Notes under the pieces: generated by a model
Told to the model about the DNA's origin: nothing
The model's database searches: none
Seen by the model: the letters and a program-made list of their open reading frames with translations, nothing else
Program-made: the position numbers and the translations under genes
Assembly (NCBI GenBank): GCA_037953745.1
Contig: JBAKBP010003112.1
Coordinates: 1-64,000 of the forward strand
DNA: 64,000 nt
Direction: 5' to 3'
Origin: Lithodes maja
Lineage: Eukaryota > Arthropoda > Malacostraca > Decapoda > Lithodidae
Shown: one piece after another, positions 21,525 through 31,288 of the stretch
Numbering within the stretch: the first letter of the stretch is position 1
Layout of the letters: each line of letters opens with the position of its first letter

Positions 21525-22894
21525 AACCTGTCCCAAAGAAGGGTGACCGCTCTCAACCCTCCAACTATCGTCCAATTGCTCTCATCTCTTGTCTTTCTAA
21601 AGTTTTTGAAACTATTCTTGCTTCCAAATTTCTTAAGCATTTCTCTTCTCATAATCTGCTCTCAGATCGCCAGTATGTCTTCCTTATTAAGGGTCGCTCT
21701 ACTGGTGATCTTCTTTCATATCTTCCTAACTCTTGGTCATCCTCCTTTCGGGAATTCGGTGAGACTTTTTCTATTGCACTAGACATATCGAAAGCCTTCG
21801 ATAGAGTCTGGCACAAATCTTTAATTTCTAAACTACCCTCCTTCGGTTTCTATTTCTCCATCTGTGCCTTTGTCTCTAATTTCCTTTCCGGCCATTCCAT
21901 AGCCGCGGTTGTGGACGGCCATTGTTCACTTCCTCACCCTATAAACTCCGGTGTTCCTCAGGGCTCTGTCCTATCTCCTATTCTCTTTCTAATTTTTATA
22001 AATGATCTCCTCAACTGTACCTCTATTCCCATTCATTCATTCGCAGACGACTCAACCTTACACTACTCCATTAGTTTTTCAGAACGCCTCTGCCAGCAAT
22101 CCCTCAACGACAAATGTAATGAAGCCATAGAACTCTTAAATTCTGATCTAAATACTATCTCCAATTGGGGCAGAGAAAACCTTGTTACCTTTAATGCTTT
22201 CAAAACCCAATTTCTCCATCTATCTACCTGTAAGGAACTCCCAGCGGACTATCCCTTATTCTTCAACAATACAAAAATCAATCCTTCATCTTCTCTCAAT
22301 ATTCTTGGTGTTTCTTTTTCTTCTGCTCTCAGTTGGAAGGACCATATTACCAGTCTTGCTAAGGCAGCCTCCCAGAAGCTGGGTGTGTTCAACTGCCTTA
22401 GGGGGTTCTTTTCCCCTGCACAGCTTCTTGCTCTGTACAGGGGCATAGTGCATCCTTGTATTGAGTATTGTTCAGATGTGTGGGGAGATTCCTCTCACAC
22501 CTCTCTCCTAGACAAAGTTGAAAGGAAGGCCATTCGTATCATTAACTCCCGTCCACTCACCAACTCTCTGCAATCTCTCTCTCTCTCCACCGCAATGTTG
22601 CATCTCTCTCGCTATTCTATCGCTACTATAATGATCAGTGTTCCTCAGAGCTTTCCCAGTGTATACCACCTCCTTTACGTAGGGCACGTGGCACCCGTCT
22701 TGCAACTCAATCCCACCCCTACTCTGTGCAACTCTCCAACCCAAGAGTGAAACGTTACTCTCAAACTTTCTTCTACTCAACAGCTGAGCTCAGGAACTCT
22801 CTCCCAGAATCAGTCTTTCCCTCTTCCTATGACTTAAATTGCTTCAAACTCCGTGTGTCCAGGCATTTTGGCTCGAACGTCCCTTGATTTTGGC
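21525..22894 (+). pseudogene. CR1-like reverse transcriptase fragment, copy A
   Basis: The open stretch to 22750 covers RT from VPKKGDRSQPSNYRPIALIS through motif A (ALDISKAFDRVWH) and INSGVPQGS to the thumb. The catalytic box reads FADDST instead of the YADDST of copy C. After about 22580 the frame shifts relative to the intact copy (SLSLSTAMLH against SLSLRRNVAS). The N-terminal endonuclease is missing because of 5' truncation. Non-functional. Confidence 0.8.
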
Positions 22895-22981
22895 CGTCAC
22901 TCTTTCAACTATGGGGGAGGCACTCGCTATAGGCAGTTCTGCCTTTTGCCTCCCTCAATCACATAGAAAAAAAAGAAAAAC
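21525..22981 (+). mobile_element. CR1-like LINE copy A, 5' truncated
   Basis: This is the 3' part of the family whose full-length member is at 60581-63897. It is flanked by an 11 bp duplication with one mismatch (AAATCTGTCCC at 21514-21524 and AAATCTGGCCC at 22982-22992) and ends in an A-rich tail, the standard signs of target-primed insertion with 5' truncation. Confidence 0.85.
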
Positions 22982-22992
22982 AAATCTGGCCC

Positions 22993-23308
22993 AGGTGCAA
23001 ACGGCCATTGTTCACCTGGCGTCTGGGGGCACAAGCCAACAAACTGTGGTGGATGTCCTCTCCCGTGTATGCTATACGTATCGTAAGCCGCGCTTTTCTC
23101 CTGGAGTTGGGCTATGGGTGACTGCGGTATCTTGTTGTTGTTGTCCAGGGGAGGCTGTTTCCGGTCTCTCTTCCGGCAGGTTATGGACGCAATTCTATAG
23201 TGGTGACTTGTTGTTCCTGCCGTTGATGGGAATGGTTTTGGGGTCTCCTTTGGCATTATGTTTCCCAGCCCTGTCATTTCACTTTGAAATATATGAATCT
23301 ATATACTG
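22993..23308. other. Unassigned DNA between LINE A and the first BEL LTR
   Basis: No feature recognised. An open frame spans it from the LINE tail but has no known domain. Confidence 0.4.
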
Positions 23309-24927
23309 TGTCGGGAATAGGGTAATGATCCCGACAGTTTTAGGTCCAATAGGACATTTGAATTTGGCGGTATCGTATTGCTTGTACGATTTCGGCTGGT
23401 TCTTTGTGTATTGTATTTTATTCTTAAGTATAGGTTAAATATTAACTGTAATGTATAAATATCTACATCAGCTCTAGATGTATCATGAAACCAAGTTATG
23501 GGTTATAATTATTATGAGCCGGCAGCCATATGTAATTTCGCGAAGCGATCGGACGCCGGCCCTTTAGTCTCTCAATCAACACCATAGAGCCAACATCCCC
23601 CCCCCCCCCCCCTGGCTCTGACTCAACCCACAGTTCACCATGTGCTACAAATATTAATCTATAACAACAGTCCTACATCACCAGTCCTCTAAGTTCATTG
23701 TATCGATATTGTATTATGTGAACATTCCTATATGTCATGCAATTGAATTAGCCGTGTGTGGAGGACTGGATTACACCCATAGACTACGTCGTTGGTAATT
23801 ATATTATAACTATTTGTTGGGATATTTCATGTACAGTTGGTCAAGGATGAAAGTATACAGTTTTTCGTCTGCTATAGCCACACATAGTTTGTCATGTTGG
23901 CAGCCCTGGTAGCCATATCTCAGAGCCCGCCCACCTTATGCAGGGTGTTTAAAAACGTGTTCCTGGACTTAGTTGTCAGACGGAAATATGAATATATTGC
24001 TCTATAATCTTTGACGTGAATATCACATCGGAGATATTAAACAATTAATGTTATTGATAGATATACAAGAAATGCGAGAGTGAAAACGAAAATCAAAACG
24101 TCTACCTATATACGACATTTCAGTGGAATACAGGTCCATTTTCACACGTGGTAATATGTGGCTAATAATGTAGGTTATGGTGATATCAATGTTGCAGTTG
24201 GTTTGCAGGTGTTCTGCTGATAAAAATAAAAATAATAATAATAAATAAATAAATAAATAAAAATCACAAGTAAAGTCTCATTATGCTTCGAGGACTGACT
24301 CATAAAGCAATGGCGCTCGCAAGATGAGTAAAATTGCTGGGTCATTACCCTATTGAACACACAGGCTTCCTTACGTCCACGTTTAGGAATTAGATTTTTG
24401 TGTAGGCCTATCTAAAGTAGACGAATATGGAGTGGCTATAAAAGATATTACGATATACACTTAACATTATAACATTCATAATAAATAATGAGTAGAAAGA
24501 GGAATCTAATAATACTTGTTAATTAATAAGTAGGTAAATATTGATATTTCACTTTCATCCCCAAGACTGGATTATAATATGTGATCCAAAGAGCAATGAA
24601 AGGCGGCTACGCGCTGTTCCAGCATATGCCCCCAGCTTTGTTTTGCTATCTCCATAACAGTATTTAGTCACCCTGAAGGTTTATGAATAATTCTCTAACT
24701 TTTGATATTTATGGAAACGCTTTTTCGAAGCACTTCGTATATAAATTAATGTATCAATATAATAAACCCCATGTGTGTTGGGATGGTTTGGGCTAGTGGA
24801 AAGGCTGTCATGGCTGCCAACATGACAAACCATGTGTGGCTATAGCAGACGAAAAACTGTATACTTTCATCCTTGACCAACTGTACCAGTGATTTGTAAT
24901 TTAAACTCTTTATCTAAATTCCCGACA
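23309..24927 (+). repeat. BEL/Pao LTR, interrupted by a TA-flanked element
   Basis: The LTR runs from TGTCGGGAATAGGG to TTCCCGACA. Removing the 1,052 bp insertion leaves about 567 bp, the same as the other LTRs here. The first 30 bp are themselves an imperfect palindrome (TGTCGGGA...TCCCGACA). A C-run expanded to about 16 bases lies near 23599. It is followed by a partial leader, then directly by another LTR. Confidence 0.8.
23834..24883. mobile_element. Tc1/mariner-like non-autonomous element (1,050 bp)
   Basis: The element has terminal inverted repeats of about 74 bp starting CAGTTGGTCAAGGATGAAAG and is flanked by TA at 23832-23833 and 24884-24885. The other LTR copies show the uninterrupted site. 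TA duplication and a CAGT start fit the Tc1/mariner superfamily. No transposase reading frame remains. Confidence 0.75.
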
Positions 24928-25372
24928 AATAATGATCCTTCGTGCCCTACGGCATCCTTACCGTAGTACAGTTTTGTTTGCTTCCTTGACGCTTGTTGGC
25001 TTACAAATGGCTGCCGCCTCGCGCGTTGTTGGGCCGACTGCCCTTTCTCAAGTATAGACCCGGCTTCTTCCCTGTGTTTTTTTCCGTTTAGGCGCCGTCC
25101 CTCTCTTTTTGGGGGCTAGTTTCCAGGGTTTTTTGGGCGTGTGATCCTTGGCGTGTTTTGGTGGGTTAGCTGGGCTGGAGATTGGGGTAGGGGTAATTTC
25201 GTCGGGCACCATTTCGCGCTCATAGGCTAGGCTAGGCTAGGCAGGCTAGGCCTGCAGGTGTCTGTGGTAGCTGTTCATTTCGCTTTGGTGGTGTGCCTGT
25301 GGTGTTCATTGTGTTTTGTCGTTATGAGACTCTTTTCTTAATTTTTCCGGTGGGGAGGGTTCTCATGTGACT
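24928..25372 (+). other. Partial BEL leader with degenerate primer-binding site
   Basis: This matches the first part of the BEL leader at 25936 onward. The primer-binding site reads TGATCCTTCG at 24933, one change from the TGGTCCTTCG of the other copies. It stops where the next LTR begins at 25373. Confidence 0.7.
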
Positions 25373-25935
25373 TGTCGGGAATAGGGTAATGATCCCGACA
25401 GGTTTTGGTCCAATAGGACATTTGAATTTGGCGGTATCGTATCGCTTGTACGATTTCGGCTGGTTCTTTGTATATTGTAGTTTATTCATAAGTTAGGTTA
25501 AATATTAACTGTAATGTATAAATATCTACATCAGCTCTAGATGTATTATGAAACCAAGTTATGGGTTATAATTATTATGAGCCGGCAGCCATATGTAATT
25601 TCGCGAAGCGATCGGACGCCGGCCCTTCAGTCTCTCAATCAACACCGTACAGCCAACATCTCCTCCCCCGGCTCTGACTCAACCCACAGTTCACCATGTG
25701 CTACAAATACTAATTTATAACAACAGTCCTACATCACCAGTCCTCTAAGCTAAGTTCATTGTATCGATATTGTATTATGTGAACATTCCTACATGTCATG
25801 CAATTGAACTAGCCGTGTGGGGGACTGGATTACACCCATCGACGAATACCTCGTTGGTAATTATATTATAATTATTTGTTGGGATATTTCATGTACCAGT
25901 GATATGTAATTTAACCTTTATCTAAATTCCCGATA
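25373..25935 (+). repeat. BEL 5' LTR, plus copy
   Basis: 563 bp from TGTCGGGAATAGGG to TTCCCGATA (the last block has T for the C of the consensus CCCGACA). Confidence 0.85.
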
Positions 25936-25940
25936 AGTAA

Positions 25941-25954
25941 TGGTCCTTCGTGCC
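25941..25954 (+). promoter_or_regulatory. Primer-binding site, probably tRNA-Tyr
   Basis: TGGTCCTTCGTGCC lies 5 nt after the LTR. Its first ten bases complement the 3' end of tRNA-Tyr, which in animals ends ...CGAAGGACCA. The next base mismatches and GCC then matches again. The tRNA identity is from general knowledge of tRNA-Tyr acceptor sequence. Confidence 0.6.
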
Positions 25955-26761
25955 CTAAAGCTTCCGTACCGTAGTACCGTTTTGTTTGCTTCCTTGGCGC
26001 TTGTGGGCTTACAAATGGCTGCCGCCTCGCGCGTTGTTGGCCGACTGCCTTTTCCCTAGTTTTGACCCAGCTTCTTCCCTCGTGTTTTTTAGCGTTTCGG
26101 CACCGTCCCTATCTTTTTTGGGACTGGTTTCCAGGTTTTTTTGGGCGTGTGCCCCTTGGCGTTTTTTGGTGGGTTAGCTGGGCTGGAGATTGGGGTGGGG
26201 GTTGTTTCGTCGGTCACCGTTTTGCGCTCATAGGCTAGGCTAGGCAGTCTGGGCCTGCAGGTGTCTGTGGTGGCTATTCATTTCGCTTTGGTGGTGTGCT
26301 TGTGGTGTTGCTTGTGTTTTGTCATTGTGGGACTCATTATTAATTATGCTGGTGGGGAGGGTTCTCATGTGACCTTTTATATTTAAATTTCATAATAGCC
26401 TAGGCCTAGTTGCTTACAGTGGCAGTCATGAGTGTCGGTCTTTGTTAATTCCTAAGCGATTGACAATTAATAGTCAGACCTCATGATTGTAGCTTAACCA
26501 ACTAGGCTTACCTATAAAGGGCTTACAATAATTAGTGCTTCACCTTACCCTTTCTTTTAATGGATTTAGTATTTAATTCTTTTGTCTAGTTAGATAATTT
26601 CCTTTCGATAGTTTATATTAAGGGGGATGTAAGTATTATGTAATTCTTTTTGAGTACATTTCTTGAAGTAATGGGGGTTTGCCGCTGTTGATTCCTAAGC
26701 GATTAACGGTTTGTAGTCTGACCTCATTGTAGTTTAAGTTGCTTAAAATTAGACCTTAACG
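25955..26761 (+). other. BEL leader, plus copy
   Basis: A long untranslated leader with TAGGC repeats near 26231, and paired TTCCTAAGCGATT motifs near 26450 and 26690. The gag ATG at 26762 follows TTAACG. The same leader is found inverted at 42760-43570 and 39288-39922. Confidence 0.7.
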
Positions 26762-27048
26762 ATGACAGATTTGAAGAAACTTAAGATTCTTAAGGGAGGG
26801 ATGAAGGGAAGTTTAAATAGATGTTTAACCCGGGAGCTGTGGGGAGACTCTTAAGAGTTCCCCCGGCGGACTGCGGGAAGACTCTCCAGAGTAACGCTTT
26901 TGAACGCGTACCAAAACCGCGCGTTAATAGTCAGGCGGCTGAAAATTGGTGTGGATGTAGTACTACATGTCAACTCTCGATACCACCCCGCCAAACGCTC
27001 TCCCCGCACTCATGCAAGCACCACCGCGCCAGTAACCAAGCACTAGTC

Positions 27049-28350
27049 ATGGAGCCCACACGTCCCTCACGCTCGCTCCCTGATGACACAACCAGCCCTC
27101 CTTCTGGTGGTGTTAGCCGCCGTGGAAGGCAGAGGGTGGCTGCCAAAGACCCTAGCTACCAGTACGACACGCCCTACAGCTCTGAGGACGAAACACCAGC
27201 ACCCAAAGCACAAAAAACACGTGCAAGCAGGGCAATGGCACAGAGGTCTTTGGTCTTTCGGGACACTGCCACCACGACCCAGGCCACTGCAACAACCACT
27301 ACCACCACCACTACCACCACTGCCACCACTGCCACCCCTGCCAGCGACGCAGGAGGCCGCCCTAGGGCTGCAAAACCTGCGGGGGCAGGACAAATTAAAG
27401 GCACGGGCGTAGGGAAAAGATCCCGTACGCCAGCCACAGTGCCCCTACCACCACCACCACCACCAGCCGCCGCCCCTGGCCCGGCTGCCGCCGCCGCCCC
27501 TGGCCCGGCTGCCGCTGCCGCCCCTGCTGCCCCTGCCAGCGACGCAGGAGGCCGCCCTAGGGCTGCAAAACCTGCGGGGGCAGGAAAAATTCAAGGCACA
27601 GGCGTAGGGAAAAGATCCCGTACGCCAGCCACAGTGCCCCTCTACCACCACCACCACCACCAGCCGCCGCCCCTGGCCCGGCTGCCGCCGCCGCCCCTGG
27701 CCCGGCTGCCGCTGCCGCCCCTGCTGCCCCTGCCGCCCCTGCTGCCCCTGCCGCCCCTGCCCAAGGAACAGGGAAGGGGAAGGGGAAGGGGAAGGGGAAA
27801 GGGAGAGGGAAAGCGACTGCTGGCCCTGCTGTCCCTGGTGGCCCTGTTGCCCCTGTTGCCCCTGTTGCCCCTGTTGCCCCTGCTGCCCCTGCCGCCCCTG
27901 CCACCCCTGCCCAAGGAACAGAGAGAAGGGCGACAGGCACCACCATCATCTTGCCATCAAGGCCACGCACCACTGCTGCCCCTGCCGCCGCCTCTGCCGC
28001 CGCCTCTGCCGCCGCCTCTGCCGCCACCTCTGCTGTCCTTGTCCATAAGACACCCTCGCGTGCAAAAATTACCCGGAAAACTCTGACACCATCAAAATAT
28101 GGCGCCCTGCTGTTTGATGGTGATTCGCAGGACATTGGCAGCCAAGCATCCATACGCCTCTGGCGCCTTCACAATTGTCACACAGCTGGTTATCTATCTA
28201 GAGATCTGCCTGCCTTCCTTCTCTTCACGACTCACTCACTCCCTCCCTGCACCCCTGCATGCCTCCCTCCCTCCCTCCCACCCACCCACCCCCAACCCAC
28301 CCTTTCAGGCTTCCGTCTGCTAGAAACACATTCACAATTTGCGTAAATAT
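27049..28350 (+). pseudogene. Low-complexity Ala/Pro-rich ORF of the TTAA element, frameshifted
   Basis: The ATG at 27049 starts MEPTRPSRSLPDD. This is followed by an acidic SSEDET stretch, basic KxxRA runs, a Thr run, and then a module (GGRPRAAKPAGAG, KRSRTPATVPL, PAAAPGP repeats) present twice. In the second module a 2 bp gain (CCCCTCTACC against CCCCTACC, near 27640) shifts the frame: downstream the open frame reads Leu/Pro-rich while the Ala-rich frame continues in another phase, reappearing as AAASAAASAA with KYGALLFDGDSQDIG at about 28100. N-termini of piggyBac transposases are often disordered and acidic, so this may be the remaining 5' part of such a gene. No function can be assigned. 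Confidence 0.5.
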
Positions 28351-28895
28351 CGCATCAATTGGGCTATATGCGGTATATTCCTTGTTATATGGGACGCCTA
28401 CATACGTACACGTCTTTATTATAGCATGACAGTGCTCTAAATACAAGATTTACGGGATATTTATGGCGTAACACACCCTCTCCCCCTTTCATTCCCAGCA
28501 TAACTCACTCACACCTTGGTTCACGCATAGAAACTCTTTGATAATGTGCGTAAATATCGCATGAATTGGTCAATATGCGCTATATATTTTGATATATGGC
28601 ACGTATACATACGTACAAGTCTGTATTATAGCATGACAGTGCTCTACGTACAAGATATACGTGATATGTATGGCGTAAACCACACTCTCAGCTCATAAAT
28701 TGCCGCCAAACCTCCAACACATCTTCATTCCCGCCTAAAAATTCTCTTATAATTCCCTTATATATTGCAATTTTTGGTCACTATGAGGCATATTCATTGT
28801 TATATGGGTGGCCTACATACGTATACATACTCTACATAGCCTAAAAGGGCTCAAAAATGGACATATACGTGATAATACGCGGTAACCCACCCCCT
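28341..28895 (+). repeat. Three diverged tandem repeats of about 207 bp
   Basis: Units begin near 28341, 28548 and 28755. Shared blocks are GCGTAAATATCGCAT, TATATGGSACG, CATACGTAC and TATAGCATGACAGTGCTCTA; the third unit is the most diverged. They lie between the ORF and the right end of the TTAA element, where transposase-binding repeats would be expected. Confidence 0.75.
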
Positions 28896-31288
28896 CCTCC
28901 CTCTCCTTCTATCCCCTGCGCGCGTAAATATTCGGCAGGAAAATCTCGCCGCTCGATGACAATCTAGCCGCGCGGTGCCATTCGCTCCACATTTTTCAAC
29001 TACGGACCGTTCCCCCACCCCCCCCAGACATTTTTTTGGGGGTCAAATATATATGGGCCGATGCCCGCAAACATTCCCTACACGATGATGTACTTTTTAT
29101 CGAAATTTGCAATAGGTCCCCAAATCATCATAGGTGCGCACAGTCTTACCCTGTAGAAAACCCCCTGTGCACCGCGGAGAGGTTAAGAGATCTTGATGAA
29201 TTTTTAATAAGTGCCACGGCTGATCAGATAAAAGGTAAATTTGCTACTGTTACTAAATCGCTAGCTACTTATGATAGTTATGCTCAGCAGGTATATGGTT
29301 TATTGACAGTTACTGACGATGTGGAAGAAGAAATGTCGGCAGATCTTGAGTACTTTGAGGACGTTAATACAGCCTTAGCCAGACTATCTTCCACTCAAGA
29401 ATCAACCTCTGTTAAGGATACCGGTACACCAAAGGCGACTGGTTTTAACCTGCCGAAGCTTACTTTGCCTACCTTTTCCGGGGATTCGGCTACCTGGACT
29501 GGATTTTGGGATATTTTTGAGTGTTCCGTCCATCATAATAAAACACTCACATCCATCCAAAGGTTCACATATCTCCGTGGTCAATTGAAAGGGGAGGCAT
29601 TGAAGTTAGTCGATGGGTACAAGCTAGAAGCTACCAGCTACGAGTCTGCAGTGGAGTTGCTGAAGAGAACTTACGGGAGAGTGGAAGTCATCAAGACCGC
29701 TTTAATTACCAAATTCTTCACACAAGATCCTCCATCCTATGATGTGGCAGACCTAAAGGAGTACTATGCCTCCTTTGAGAGCCTCCTCCGATGTATGGAG
29801 ACAATGGCCGTCACCAAGGAGGAGATATTTAGTGTGAATATCTTGAATAAAATACCCTCTCCCCTAAGGGAAATCTTAAGACGACAACTAAGCGACTCTC
29901 CACTAAACTTGGAAGCGTTGGTGCAGGTGTACCAGACTGAAGTCTTCAATATGGAGAGTACTGGACACTACCGACAAGTGGAGCTGTCGCCATCTACTGC
30001 AGCTTTCCCGGTACAGACTTCTCCTAAACAGAAAAGGCCAATATCATTAGGTTGTAAGTTGTGCAGTGTCCACGGTCATCTGTGGTATCAGTGTCCTAAA
30101 TATCCTAAGGCTACACAGAAGATTAGCAAGGCTAAATCGCTTAAGTTATGTACCAGCTGTCTGGCAAGAGACCACTTCAACAGTACCTGCACCAATTCCT
30201 ACATCAAACCTTGTAAGTATTGCAAGGGGAAACATTGGTTTTCCCTTTGCACCCAGTCTGATCGGCACGACGGCAAAGAAAAGGGGAGAACCCCCAAAGA
30301 GTCACATGAGAAAGGTAAGAGCGAGGGTGATAAAGTATCTGCCATGTCCATTGCTTCTCGAGAATGTCAATTGCTTCCTACTATGATGCTGCCAGTAGTG
30401 GGGAGTAATAATAATACTATAATGACGCGCACCTTACTTGACCAGTGCTCACAGAGGTCATTCGTTCTGCGGTCATCATTACCCCAGCTCAAGTGTACCA
30501 GCAAGGGTCAAGAGAATTTGCGTCTCCATGGTTTCACTGGTGAAATAGATTCCAGTGACTATGATATCGTGGAGATTTCCTATGTTTGTAGAAGAAAGGT
30601 ATGTCCCATCAAGGCTGTTGTGGTCGACACACTACCCAGTTTCTATATAGCATCAGAGATTCAACCACATTTGAAATATCTCGGAAGCAAGGGGTATAAA
30701 CTGGCTGATGATCAACTCGCTGCTAACAATGGTATTATGCTACTGGTCGGAGCTGATTATTACTACGACCTGGTTCACCCTGGATATCGGTGTGTAGATA
30801 AGCTAATAATGCTCCCCACGATCCAAGGTTATGCCATTTCTGGATCCTATGCCACTTCCTCTCAAGACACACAGGTGGAGGTGGTTACGGTCCTCAAGGT
30901 AGCAGTAAGCCCCATAGATAAATATATTAGGCCAAAGGTGCCTGATAATACATGTACTGATATAGATAAGCTATGGGACTTGGACAATATTGGAATTGAC
31001 CCACATGAACTTGATCGTGAGTCCAAGCTAGCGTTAAGCTCGTATGAAGAGACTGTAACGTATGACTCTGGCAGAGGTCAGTATGTGGTAAGGCTCCCTT
31101 GGAATGATAACAAGAGTAAATTACCTACTAATTTCCATCTAGCGCTTGGTAGGTTACGTGGCCTTCAGAAGCAGTTTGTCAAGGATCCAAGTTATTGCGA
31201 GACTTATGCGGCAGTTTTAGCCGAGCAGGTACAACGTGGATTTGTGGAGAGAGTAGATCTCAATGAGTATGGGGATAACATCCATTAC

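Larger units (their letters stand above)
26829..29182 (+). mobile_element. 2.35 kb TTAA-flanked element in BEL gag
   Basis: TTAA flanks the element at 26825-26828 and 29183-29186, and the minus-strand BEL copy carries the empty site with a single TTAA near 42700. The ends begin CCCGGGAGCTGTGGGG on the left and CCTCTCCGCGGTG (complemented) on the right, with little inverted-repeat identity beyond TTAACC. A related left end appears at 49854. It holds a low-complexity ORF and three diverged 207 bp repeats. TTAA choice suggests piggyBac type, but no transposase catalytic domain is present. Confidence 0.75.
26762..31288 (+). pseudogene. BEL gag-protease, interrupted by a TTAA element
   Basis: Gag begins MTDLKKLKILKGG at 26762, is cut after 21 codons by the TTAA element, and resumes at 29187 (RDLDEFLIS). 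It then stays open to the LINE insertion near 31288. Recognisable parts: the DUF1759-like core (LPTFSGDSATWTGFWDIF); three CCHC-like knuckles (CKLCSVHGH, CTSCLARDH, CKYCKGKH) near 30050-30250; and a DUF1758-like aspartic protease block LLDQCSQRSF near 30435. The sibling copy on the minus strand has the site without the TTAA element. Knuckle-bearing gag would package RNA in the cytoplasm; this copy cannot be made intact. Confidence 0.8.

Noticed and set aside
26821..26828. Treating 26821 as the start of the low-complexity ORF
   Set aside because: That ATG belongs to BEL gag sequence outside the TTAA element; the ATG at 27049 inside the element is the sensible start.
27067..28153. Minus-strand Gly/Arg and Ala/Gly-rich open frames resembling collagen-like or silk-like proteins
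   Set aside because: They arise from the GC-rich CCC/GCC repeats of the plus-strand ORF; no start context or domain supports them.
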